Below, piece by piece: positions 56,304-64,000 of a stretch of 64,000 bases of DNA. Source of the stretch: an uncultured Prevotellaceae bacterium. GTDB lineage: Bacteria > Bacteroidota > Bacteroidia > Bacteroidales > Bacteroidaceae. The DNA is taken from assembly GCA_945865175.1 (NCBI GenBank), contig CAMBDA010000006.1, forward strand, positions 32,159-96,158, written 5' to 3'. The notes beneath the pieces are model-generated. The model was not told the origin of the DNA and did not search any database. It saw only the letters and a program-made list of their open reading frames with translations. The translations under genes and the position numbers were made by a program. The stretch's first letter is position 1. Each line of letters starts with the position of its first letter.

Positions 56304-57071
56304 CTACAGTCTCGTCTCGCCCTCTATGTAGTTCTCCAGGAAGATGTTCTCTCCGTCATACACGGCATAGGTGCATTCCGTAATCCAGTCGCCCAGGATC
56401 AGGATGCGGGTGGTGCGGCTGAGCATGAGGTCCAGTTCGATGTGCCTGTGTCCGAAGAGGAAATAGTTGATGTCGGGGTGCTCTTTCAAATATTGTTTGG
56501 CAAACACCACAAGGTTTTCCTTGTCTTCGCCCTTATAGGGAGGGTCGCCTCCCTGCCTTGCATGCTTCAGCCGGCTGTGGCGTGCCCATTTCCTGCCAAG
56601 TTCCACCGCCCACCGCGGATGGATGCCGGCAAACAGGAAACGGCATACACTGCTGTGGAAAATGGCGCGCAGGAGGGTGAATTTCCAGTCCTTGTCGGCC
56701 AGTCCGTCACCGTGGCTCATGTAGAAGACCTTGTCGGCCAGTTCCACGGTTTGGGGGCCACGGTGCAGAATCACTCCACATTCCTTTTCCAGGTAGTCGG
56801 TACACCACAGGTCGTGGTTGCCTGTAAAGAAATGCACTTCCACGCCCAGGTCGGTGAGTTCGCTCACCTTTCCCAGAAACCGGGTAAAGCCGCGTGGCAC
56901 CACCGTACGGTATTCAAACCAGAAGTCAAACATGTCGCCCAGCATGTACACGGCACTGGCCTTGTGCTTGATTCCGTCCAGGAAATGCACAAGCCTGCGT
57001 TCGTGCTGTCTGGGGTGCGGCAGTGCCAGGCACCCCAGATGGGCATCGCTGATAAAATAGATGTTCTTCAT
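56304..57071 (-). CDS. lpxH: UDP-2,3-diacylglucosamine diphosphatase LpxH
   Basis: 255 aa from the ATG at 57071, which overlaps the TGA of the next gene (TCAT on the plus strand). The calcineurin-like metal motifs appear in order: ISDAHLGC, LGDMFDFWFEY, FTGNHDLW, MSHGDGL, LFGHRHIELD. It makes lipid X in lipid A synthesis. A start 18 codons upstream would lie inside the neighbouring gene and is not used. Confidence 0.92.
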   Translation of the reverse strand: MKNIYFISDAHLGCLALPHPRQHERRLVHFLDGIKHKASAVYMLGDMFDFWFEYRTVVPRGFTRFLGKVSELTDLGVEVHFFTGNHDLWCTDYLEKECGVILHRGPQTVELADKVFYMSHGDGLADKDWKFTLLRAIFHSSVCRFLFAGIHPRWAVELGRKWARHSRLKHARQGGDPPYKGEDKENLVVFAKQYLKEHPDINYFLFGHRHIELDLMLSRTTRILILGDWITECTYAVYDGENIFLENYIEGETRL

Positions 57072-57385
57072 CACATAAGTCCCATTTCCACCTTGGCTTC
57101 TTCGCTCATCATGTCCTTTGTCCATTCGGGTTCGAACACCAGGTTCACGTCCACGTGCGCAAGACCCTGGATGGCTTCCAGTTTCTGCCGCACGTCTTCC
57201 AGAATGAAGTCGGCTGCGGGACAGTTGGGCGCGGTCAAGGTCATGTCCACACTCAGCGCTGTATTGTCGTTTTCCAGCTCAATGCGGTAGATGAGCCCCA
57301 GGTCGTAGATGTTTACGGGAATCTCGGGGTCATATACCGTCTTGAGTACGTCTATCACTTTTTCTTGCATCTCCAGTTGTTCCAT
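57071..57385 (-). CDS. MIP18/SufT-family Fe-S cluster assembly protein
   Basis: 104 aa. The DUF59 core (VIDVLKTVYDPEIPVNIYDLGLIY, MTLTAPNCPAADFI) with one conserved cysteine is complete. Such proteins help mature iron-sulfur enzymes. It overlaps lpxH by one codon; a functional link between the two is not known to me. Confidence 0.88.
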   Translation of the reverse strand: MEQLEMQEKVIDVLKTVYDPEIPVNIYDLGLIYRIELENDNTALSVDMTLTAPNCPAADFILEDVRQKLEAIQGLAHVDVNLVFEPEWTKDMMSEEAKVEMGLM

Positions 57386-57418
57386 ATCTTGTATGTTTCT
57401 TTTTTTCTTTATGCTTGG

Positions 57419-58111
57419 TTACAGGGCGGCCAGCCCGTGCTCGTTGAAGCTGTAGTAGCCTTCGGCCGACACGATGATGTGGTCGATGAGCCTGATGTCC
57501 ATCATGTCGCAGGCCTCCTTCAGGCGCAGCGTCAGTGCCTCGTCCTGCCGGCTGGGCCTCAGGCTGCCGCTGGGATGGTTGTGGCAGAGCACCAGGGCGG
57601 CGGCATTTTTCCGTAGCGCCTGTTCCAGGATGATGCGGATGTCCACGCTGGCTCCGGCCAGTCCTCCTCGCCCCACCAGCACCGTGTCGATGATGCTGAG
57701 GTTCTGCCGGAGCAGGATGGCATGGCACTCCTCGTGGTTGAGCTCTCCCAGTTTCAGCCTGTAGTAGTCGGCAATGTCTTTCCCGCATCTCACTACCGTC
57801 TGCGTCACCTTCTCCATCATCCGCCTGCGTCCCAGTTCACAGGCGGCAATGAGGGTGATGGCCTTGGCCTCGCCCACACCCTTGTATGCCACGAGGTCCT
57901 CCACCTTCATGCGTCCCAGTTGTCTGAGGCTGCCTGCACAGTCCTTGAGGATGTGCTGCATCAGGGCCACTGCCGACATGTCCTTGTAGCCGCTGCCGAT
58001 GAGGATGGCCAGCAGTTCGCTGTCGGAAAGCGCTTCCACGCCTTTGGCCAGAAGTTTCTCGCGCGGACGGTCCTCTTCTGCCCATTGCTTGATTTTGAGC
58101 GGGCCTTCCAT
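57419..58111 (-). CDS. radC: RadC family DNA repair protein (JAB1/MPN protease-like)
   Basis: 230 aa from the ATG at 58111 (MEGPLKIKQWAEEDRPREKL). The N-terminal helix-hairpin-helix (LVAYKGVGEAKAITLIA) and the JAMM metal site (CHNHPSGSLRPSRQDEAL) are present. A link to repair and to mobile elements has been proposed for the family, but its biochemical role is unsettled. It starts 6 bp after the glycosyltransferase stop. Confidence 0.9.
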   Translation of the reverse strand: MEGPLKIKQWAEEDRPREKLLAKGVEALSDSELLAILIGSGYKDMSAVALMQHILKDCAGSLRQLGRMKVEDLVAYKGVGEAKAITLIAACELGRRRMMEKVTQTVVRCGKDIADYYRLKLGELNHEECHAILLRQNLSIIDTVLVGRGGLAGASVDIRIILEQALRKNAAALVLCHNHPSGSLRPSRQDEALTLRLKEACDMMDIRLIDHIIVSAEGYYSFNEHGLAAL

Positions 58112-58116
58112 GTCGG

Positions 58117-59214
58117 TTACTGATAGAAAGTGTGCCTGAAGGCCTGTAGTTCCTCGTTTCTCCCGCGCACACACCTGAGCCACCATGCCCGCAGGAATCC
58201 TGTGCCATAGCCTATGAGCTGGATGAAGCTGGCCTTCACCGAGAGGGCCCCTATGTGCAGGCTCCTGTTGCGAAGACTGCTGTCCGTGAGGATGAGCAGG
58301 CAGAATGCGGCCAGCGGTGCCAGAAACACGCTGGCCCCCAGAATGCCGGCGAAGGTTGTGCACACGGGACCGGTAGCGCATCCCGGCTTTTCCATGGCGG
58401 CAAGCGAAAGGCCCCCGATGGCGGCCACGGCCAGGCTTGCCGCTGTCAGGGCCAGCAGCGCGAAGGTGGCCACGGTAAACAGGGCGGGCAGCAGGTGCAC
58501 CGGCTTGAGGCTGCCGGGGTGGCGCTTCATCAGATTGATGCGTGCGATGCCGCTGTTGTGGACCTGCTTGAAGAACTTCTTCAGGTCGGTCCGCCGCTTG
58601 TGCCACACCCAGGCCTCCGGAAAGAGACGGCAGCGTGCACCGCTCTCGTAGATGCGCAGGCTCAGGTCGATGTCTTCGCCAAAGCGCATGGGCGAAAAGC
58701 CGCCCAGCTGATGGTACAGGCTTGCCCGTATGCCCATGTTGAACGACCGGGGATAGAATTTCCTGTCCATCTGCTTCCTGCCGCCCCGGATGCCGCCAGT
58801 GGTGAAAAACGATGTCATGCTGTAGTTGATGGCTTTCTGCATGGGCGTGAAGGATTCGTGGGCGCGGTCGGGCCCGCCAAAGGCGTCACAGGGCGATTGC
58901 TTCAGTTCGTCCTCCACAGCGGCCAGGTAGCCTGGCGGAACCACCACATCGCTGTCCAGTATAATCAGGAATTCGCCTTGGCTGTGGGCTGCTCCGAAGT
59001 TGCGTGACGGGCCGGGCCCCGAGTTGGGCTTCTTGAAATATTTGACGTCCAGTTTTCCGGCATATCGCTTCACTACGTCCTCGCAGGGGATGGACGAACC
59101 GTCCTCCACCACCACCACCTCCATGTCGGTGAAGGTCTGCCAGGTGAGGCTCTGCAAGAGTTCTTCCACCTCTTCCGGGCGGTTAAACACGGGGATTATC
59201 AATGAATATTTCAT
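58117..59214 (-). CDS. membrane-associated family 2 glycosyltransferase
   Basis: 365 aa from the ATG at 59214 (MKYSLIIPVFNRPEEVEELL); a longer frame upstream has no family sequence. GT-A fold: LIIPVFNRPEE, VVVEDGSS, and the metal-binding LIILDSDVVVPPGYL. Two or three C-terminal membrane segments (from about 265) anchor it. It transfers an unknown sugar from a nucleotide sugar. A TAAATTTG -7 box lies at 59243-59236. Confidence 0.87.
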   Translation of the reverse strand: MKYSLIIPVFNRPEEVEELLQSLTWQTFTDMEVVVVEDGSSIPCEDVVKRYAGKLDVKYFKKPNSGPGPSRNFGAAHSQGEFLIILDSDVVVPPGYLAAVEDELKQSPCDAFGGPDRAHESFTPMQKAINYSMTSFFTTGGIRGGRKQMDRKFYPRSFNMGIRASLYHQLGGFSPMRFGEDIDLSLRIYESGARCRLFPEAWVWHKRRTDLKKFFKQVHNSGIARINLMKRHPGSLKPVHLLPALFTVATFALLALTAASLAVAAIGGLSLAAMEKPGCATGPVCTTFAGILGASVFLAPLAAFCLLILTDSSLRNRSLHIGALSVKASFIQLIGYGTGFLRAWWLRCVRGRNEELQAFRHTFYQ

Positions 59215-59327
59215 CGCGCTTGTACATATTTTATGCAAATTTACAAAAAAAAACTGAAAACGAGGGCAGAATGGTGAAAAAACTGTCCCGCGCCCGGAGG
59301 AACGGTAAATCCGAGGCAATAAACACC

Positions 59328-59369
59328 AAAAGCCGCACCCGAGTCTCTTCAACTCAGATGCGGCTTTTT
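59328..59369. terminator. bidirectional terminator
   Basis: AAAAGCCGCA (59328-59337) pairs with TGCGGCTTTT (59359-59368), with an inner GAGT/ACTC, and poly-T follows on both strands. It separates the glycosyltransferase promoter from the RAYT-like gene ending at 59501. Confidence 0.75.
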
Positions 59370-59500
59370 CTGCCAATACCCTGGAACCGGCCGGCAGACA
59401 GAAGCCCACCTTGAAGACGGCCTCCGATACGCCAAAAAGCGAAAGCCTGGCCGGCCCTCGCTAAAAATGTCAGTAATAGGAAAAATCGTGTAGAAAAAAA

Positions 59501-60664
59501 TTAAGAGATGGTTGCCAGGTTCTCGCTAATCATCTCCAGCATCACATTCCCCGCCATCATGCGCCATCTCTTGCTCTCGTGCGGCAGAGGCCGGTAAGCA
59601 TATCCCTTCCCCTCATCCTTGGCTTTGATGGCAGCCTCGGTGCGGGCCATCAGTTCAGGGTTGAGGTAGTTATCCGGATGGGGAGCCATCAGGAAGAGGC
59701 GTCCTTCACCACAGGCCTGATGGTAGACCATCCCGGGGTGGAAAAAACGGGCGGCCTCCGTGCCTTCAGCCGGGAAACCGTCCAGCAGCATCACCACCAG
59801 CGGGTAGCCCGCCTCACGGATGGCTCGCGCTATCGTCTTTTCACCCTTGCTGATGGCAGCCGTGTAGATCACGCACCCGCGTTGCGCATTCCATAGCGCC
59901 TGCTGCACTGCTGCGGCTATCTGTTCGGGACTGAGGGCGCGCGGGAGCGCGATGACCGAGGTGGCGGGATAGTCAATCAGCCGCTCCTTGCCCATGGTAT
60001 CGAACCGGAGGCCGGCTATCAGCCGGCTTCTGCGGATGGTATAGAGGTCTGGATGCAGTCTGTGCATCCAAGCATTGTCGGGATTGGCATGCACATACCT
60101 CACCATCCTGCTGAGCTGCCCTTTATGCGCGAGCGTGCGAATATAAGGCACCTCCAGGATATGCCCATCCTCCCGCTGCCAGAGGCCCATCTCCTCGGCT
60201 ATCTTTCGCACCCCAATGCGAAAGCCCTGAGCGATCTGCCGGATGCTCATGCCCAAGTCAGCCTTTACCCACACCACCACATGCAGGTGGTCAGGCATCA
60301 GCTGCTTGCAGCATATCTGCAGCCGCTTGTCCGCATCTAGCTTAGGCGGATTGAGCGGGTCCTCGAACCGCCTCTCCAGCTCCCTCAGGTGCGCTACTAC
60401 CCAGTAGCCGAAATCGCTCAGCTCGGTAGTGGCCAGCTGGCTGGTGAAGCGCCCTTGGCGGGAATCGTTCTCGTCTATATGCGGGGTGCGTTCAACGCCC
60501 CCGATATACGAACGCGAAAGGAAGCCAGCACGGGAATATGCGCGGGAGTGCTCCAGTGCCACCAGTTCCCCCAGCAGCGGCCTTCTGCCAGCCACAGCGA
60601 AGGTCAGGTGATAGATTCCCGGTCCCTTGAAGATATCCTTGCTATTTTTCCATTCAAATGCCAT
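59501..60664 (-). CDS. RAYT-like HUH (Y1) transposase with an extra C-terminal domain
   Basis: 387 aa from the ATG at 60664. The Y1/REP-associated tyrosine transposase domain fills about 10-220: the HUH motif is MPDHLHVVVWV, and the catalytic tyrosine is in RMVRYVHANPDNAW. The C-terminal half (SVIALPRALSPEQIAAAVQQ, RAIREAGYPLVVMLLDGFP) is not part of the minimal transposase. It looks like a separate alpha/beta domain; a role in nucleotide or DNA binding would be a guess. No flanking IS ends are seen, so it may be a single-copy housekeeping RAYT. Confidence 0.78.
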   Translation of the reverse strand: MAFEWKNSKDIFKGPGIYHLTFAVAGRRPLLGELVALEHSRAYSRAGFLSRSYIGGVERTPHIDENDSRQGRFTSQLATTELSDFGYWVVAHLRELERRFEDPLNPPKLDADKRLQICCKQLMPDHLHVVVWVKADLGMSIRQIAQGFRIGVRKIAEEMGLWQREDGHILEVPYIRTLAHKGQLSRMVRYVHANPDNAWMHRLHPDLYTIRRSRLIAGLRFDTMGKERLIDYPATSVIALPRALSPEQIAAAVQQALWNAQRGCVIYTAAISKGEKTIARAIREAGYPLVVMLLDGFPAEGTEAARFFHPGMVYHQACGEGRLFLMAPHPDNYLNPELMARTEAAIKAKDEGKGYAYRPLPHESKRWRMMAGNVMLEMISENLATIS

Positions 60665-61166
60665 ATGTGCCCGGCTTATGCCCGCAAAAGTATTGCTTTT
60701 TCCCGGCTTGTGCAAATGTTTTATGCAGATATTTGATGCATTGTGTGCAAATTCCCGATGCAGATGAGCAATGATAGGAGAGGAGTGAGCAGAAACAAGC
60801 AGTGTAATCTGTAAGATGTGTAAGAAGTCATCATTTTATATACCTTGCCGTCTGTGGCAGTATGTTCCAAAATGGAATGAACTGAATTCTTATCCAATTT
60901 ACCTTCCTTGAAAATGTTGTTCAGGTGTTTGGAAATTGCATGACATACATATACTAAAAAGAAAACCCGGATTCTTTACCAGCACTGAGTCTGGGAGAGG
61001 AATTACCGGGACTGCGGTGCAAAAGTAAAAAAAATATTTGATTCGTGTTCGTTTTAAAGTTTTCTTAGTTTTAAGTGTCTTATTCTATACCAAGAATTTA
61101 CACAAAGGCGGCTGGCACCTTCGTGTAAATCGGTGAGAGGACTTTGGAGTAAGTGGGGTTGTGCAA
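60665..61166. other. 502-bp gene-free stretch upstream of the RAYT-like gene
   Basis: No credible gene. It holds a candidate short structured transcript (60955-61014) and a hairpin at 61096-61130 (ATTTACACAAAGG with CCTTCGTGTAAAT, one mismatch, 9-nt loop). The rest is A/T-rich. Confidence 0.6.
60955..61014 (-). ncRNA. candidate short structured RNA upstream of the RAYT-like gene
   Basis: On the minus strand a TACTTTTG -7 box (61027-61020) is followed at once by a hairpin. The outer stem is CCCGG+ATTC (60966-60974) against GAAT-TA-CCGGG (61000-61010), the inner stem CCAG/CTGG; TTTTCTTTTT (60965-60956) ends it. It looks like a promoter feeding into a terminator within 60 nt. It may be an attenuator of the RAYT gene or a small RNA. 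No good -33 box is seen. Confidence 0.35.
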
Positions 61167-61400
61167 TCATTCATCTTCCGATGAAGAGACTTCGGCAGAG
61201 AAGTCGCCCTTTGTCAGCTTGATGCTCTTGCCGTGCTGGGCGGCTGCAATCAGGGCGGGAACCTGGGCCAGGACCCCGAACATCAGGAGCAGGCCCACTG
61301 CGGTGAGGACACTGCCATCGATGATGCCCATCGGAGGGAGCAGGAAGCCGCACACTATCAGCACGATGCTGACGGAAAGGTTGATGTAGAAGGCGGTCAT
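61167..61400 (-). CDS. small conserved-looking membrane protein
   Basis: 77 aa. Two hydrophobic segments (LSVSIVLIVCGFLLPPMGII; VLTAVGLLLMFGVLAQV) precede a soluble acidic tail (KLTKGDFSAEVSSSEDE). No function known to me. The frame on the opposite strand has no such pattern. It lies between GC-rich repeats and the RAYT region. Confidence 0.65.
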   Translation of the reverse strand: MTAFYINLSVSIVLIVCGFLLPPMGIIDGSVLTAVGLLLMFGVLAQVPALIAAAQHGKSIKLTKGDFSAEVSSSEDE

Positions 61401-61461
61401 AGGCGGTAGGTGGGGGCTGGGGGACTAGGAGCCCGGGGCTGCGGAGCCGGGGGGGATTAGC

Positions 61462-61490
61462 GGGATAGGGGGGGGAGGGCCCCCTATCCC
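61462..61490. repeat. GC-rich palindrome upstream of the small membrane protein
   Basis: GGGATAGGGGG (61462-61472) pairs perfectly with CCCCCTATCCC (61480-61490). A second GC-rich imperfect palindrome lies at about 61430-61457. Similar G/C palindromes flank the integrated element at 24.6 and 28.3 kb. Confidence 0.5.
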
Positions 61491-61628
61491 AGTTGTTCAG
61501 GTGAAGGACGGACCGCTGCCGCTGTCGGAGCCGCCCGAGGGAGTCCTTGTTTTGCGAGCGTTTGTACTACCAATAGTATAATGATTATTAAATGTCTGTG
61601 TGTCAGTGTAAAATAGCAGCAAAAAGTC

Positions 61629-61659
61629 TTGCGTATCTAAGATAATTGTACTACCTTTG
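61629..61659 (+). promoter_or_regulatory. promoter of the IS transposase
   Basis: TTG (61629-61631), 20-bp spacer, TACCTTTG (61652-61659), 21 bp before the ATG. It lies inside the left IS end. Confidence 0.65.
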
Positions 61660-61680
61660 TATTATCAAACAGTAGTACAT

Positions 61681-63489
61681 ATGGCAAGGACGGCAGATAC
61701 AGCAACAACCTACAAGGTTAAGATACATACCAACAACGGCTATAGGTATGCAAGTACCCAGCCACTGATTGTGAATCCGGAGCGCACGTCTGGTCGCAAT
61801 AAGCATAAGCGTATTCATTGGGGCACAATTGACGATGAGATGAAGTTTCACCCCAACAACAATTATATCATGGCCTCCCCGGAAGAGCGCGCAAAGCTCA
61901 TTTTCCCCGATGATTGGGATATGTCTGAAGCAAAGGCTCTTCCAAGTGGACGCAAAGCGGGGCGTCCTTCTGCGTCCCAAGAGGAAGGCTCCAACCGTTT
62001 GTACGGTGACATCTGGCTGTTGGAACAAGTAGCCGTACAGACAGGCCTGAAGGACGACTTGATAAAAGTATTCGACGGCAATAAGGAGATTGTTGACGCA
62101 ATACTTTCCATCGCCATGTATCAGGTTGCCAATGGCGGTTCCTTTAATCGTATTGCACACTGGCAGCGTATAGAGAAACTTCCATTTTCAAGACCTCTCG
62201 TTGCACCATTCATAACAAAACTCACCCAATCCATTACGGAGGAGAACAGGATGAATCTGTTCCGCTTGCGTGCGGAAAGAGTTGAGGACGGGGATCTCTG
62301 TGCAGTGGATTCCACGAGTCGTTCCGCCTACGGTCACTTTCTCGCAGACATCAGGTGGGGCAAGAACAAGGAACACCTGCCGCTAGAGCAGACCAATGAG
62401 GTGGTAGTGTATGGCTTTAAGACTCATATGCCTATCTATTACCGCACATTCCCTGGAAACATACCAGACTCCAGGACTATTGAGACTATACTCACGGATT
62501 TGAGGCATGCGGGATTCCCCAAAATCGTTCTTATTACAGACAGAGGCTATGAATCACTCCGCAACCTCGAAAAATACATTCTTGACGGACAGGCACTTAT
62601 CATGTGGATTCGCGTAAGGCAATCCATGGTGTTGGGCAGAATACGTGAGTTTGGCAACTTCTCTCATGCTCCTGAAGGCATGGAGATAGATGAAGAGAGC
62701 AGACTATACTACAAACAGTATGATCTCGACTACAAGGGTGATGTCAGAAAAGGCTGTACAAAAAGTTCGGATCGTTTGAAACTGAACTTGTACTTTGATC
62801 CTGTAAAGAGAAGCGGACAGTTAATGCAACTTGACATTGACATAAAGAGGCAGCGCGATACGTTAACCAAATTAAAAGCCGAGTCATACTCAATGGATGA
62901 CGATGCAACACTTAAGAGATGCTACGGTTGTTTTGACATAAAGCTTAATAAGGAATCTCGCGTAATAGAGGATTTTGTTCTTAACGACAAAAAGGTGTGG
63001 GAAACGAAGCTGTCCTCAGGTTTCTACGCCAACGTCACTCATGCAATCGACTATACTGCAATGAAAGCATCGCAGGCATACGCATTGAGAGACGAACAGG
63101 AGAAATATTTCGAGCAGGAGAAGGGACCTATCGGTGCAAACCGCCAGAGATGCTGGTCTGAGGATGGCAAGAACGGACGTCTCTTCATATACTTCGTTGC
63201 AATGACACTGGCATCACACGTCAAGCACGTGTAGAACAAGACAGAGCTCAAGAAGCAATTTTGCTCATTCACGGAAATTCTTGACGAGATGCGTCCCGTC
63301 AGGTGCATTGAACACAAGGGACACGCAAAACACATTACTCCATTCGTCGGCAAGCAGATTGACATCGCCAAAGCATTTGGATTCGAAATACCTAATGGGT
63401 GCGATGCCAAGTACAAGTCGAAAAAGTCACGCGAGAAGAAGATCGGCCGTCCAGCCAAGGCTAAGGTCGTCCACGAACCTAAGGGTTGA
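61681..63489 (+). pseudogene. IS1634-family DDE transposase with in-frame amber stop
   Basis: Reading from ATG 61681, the frame meets TAG at 63232-63234 after 517 codons, then stays open in the same frame for 84 more codons to TGA at 63487-63489. The first two DDE acids are in CAVDSTSRSAYG (D210) and LITDRGYES (D287). The region after the stop (IDIAKAFGFEIPNG, then a basic KKSREKKIGRPAKAK tail) looks like genuine transposase. A nonsense mutation is the simple reading. The 517-aa product may still act, since the late glutamate region (RDEQEKYFEQEKG) lies before the stop. Confidence 0.8.
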
Positions 63490-63504
63490 TAGTACAAAAG
63501 GTGG

Positions 63505-64000
63505 CTAAACTAGGGTTTCTTTTGCAGATAGTCCTATAAAATAGAACAAGCATACATAGAAAAGAACACTAATACTGATAACAACTAGGAACGATAGAGT
63601 AAATGTCATCATGCGTGTAAGGAAATACGACATAATGCTTAGACAGCAGATTAAAGCCAATTCTCGTAAAAGTACATCACCCAAATAAATTTTAATGTCA
63701 ATCCCACAAGTCTTCTTTGAGACAAATACACGGATCAATGCACTTATTATCTCTAAAGCAATATATCCTATAACCAAACCATATAAGCTATTGAAACCAC
63801 GCATTGCTATGAATGCAACCAATAATGTTAATACCTTGGGGGTATATACTAGAAACATGTATTTTCCAATGTGGTGGCCTACAGCTTGGTTGGCGGGTCC
63901 TAATCCGGTTGTCATCATATCGAAAATGACAGATGCCAACATCATTGCTGAAAACGGATGATATCCACCCACCCAAAACGGGGATATCCGTTCACTTTTC
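63505..64000 (-). CDS. polysaccharide flippase (Wzx-like), C-terminal part, runs off window
   Basis: The frame is open to the window edge; a GTG at 63972 is internal, because the sequence before it (ISPFWVGGYHPFS) is part of the family pattern. Several hydrophobic segments (VLTLLVAFIAMRGFNSLYGL, LALICCLSIMSYFLTRMM) fit the last helices of an O-antigen or capsule repeat-unit flippase. The stop lies 7 bp from the IS end, so the insertion may have trimmed the original C-terminus. Confidence 0.75.
   Translation of the reverse strand, partial: KSERISPFWVGGYHPFSAMMLASVIFDMMTTGLGPANQAVGHHIGKYMFLVYTPKVLTLLVAFIAMRGFNSLYGLVIGYIALEIISALIRVFVSKKTCGIDIKIYLGDVLLRELALICCLSIMSYFLTRMMTFTLSFLVVISISVLFYVCLFYFIGLSAKETLV

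Larger units (their letters stand above)
61561..63498. mobile_element. insertion sequence, IS1634-type, transposase broken
   Basis: Terminal inverted repeats TTTGTACTACCAA (61561-61573) and TTGATAGTACAAA (63486-63498), 12 of 13 matching, bracket the transposase; total length 1938 bp. No target duplication is seen in the flanks (GAGCG before, AGGTG after), so the ends may have been reshuffled or the boundaries may be off by a few bases. Confidence 0.7.

Overview
The window comes from a Bacteroidales genome, most likely Prevotellaceae, judged from gene content and order rather than by comparison. Three signs support this. Many starts have the Bacteroidetes promoter form TTTG-N19/20-TAnnTTTG (GH10 gene, both tRNAs, glmM, the paaK operon). 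The ribosomal cluster runs rpsL-rpsG-fusA-rpsJ...secY-map-infA-rpmJ-rpsM-rpsK-rpsD-rpoA-rplQ with no adk. Secreted glycan-degrading enzymes (GH78, GH10, GH2) and an arylacetyl-CoA operon are present.

Layout. 1-3902: a partial alpha-L-rhamnosidase and a GH10 xylanase, both on the minus strand, separated by an intergenic stretch with three copies of a 17-bp motif. 4074-4481: a small lipoprotein. 4693-22609: the ribosomal protein / fusA / secY / rpoA cluster, closed by a clear terminator; a long hairpin lies between fusA and rpsJ. 22909-24460: a secreted serine hydrolase and a small helicase-associated-type protein. 24643-28305: a compact integrated element with a tyrosine recombinase, an excisionase-like HTH protein, a filamentous-phage II/X-type replication protein and a small unknown protein. 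It has candidate att repeats, 11-bp arm-type repeats at both ends, and a candidate small RNA complementary to the integrase leader. 28599-29480: divergent tRNA-Phe and tRNA-Pro, then rlpA. 29519-36159: an RND efflux operon and a divergent AraC regulator.

36182-44106: a minus-strand operon (paaK, ACT protein, iorA, iorB, aminotransferase, second paaK, hotdog thioesterase, nitrilase-type amidase). It links aromatic amino acids, aryl-2-oxo acids and arylacetyl-CoA. 44449-47038: glmM-nagA amino-sugar genes. 47216-49687: GH2 beta-galactosidase-like enzyme. 49828-56291: IMP cyclohydrolase, then the rod-shape genes mreB-mreC-mreD-PBP2-rodA. 56304-59214: lpxH, a SufT/MIP18-like gene, radC and a family 2 glycosyltransferase. 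59501-64000: a RAYT-like HUH transposase, a small membrane protein, an IS1634-type insertion sequence whose transposase has an in-frame amber codon, and the 3' part of a polysaccharide flippase that runs off the window.

Most of the window is core genome. The accessory signals are the small integrated element, the GC-rich palindromes around it, and the RAYT/IS region at the right end.
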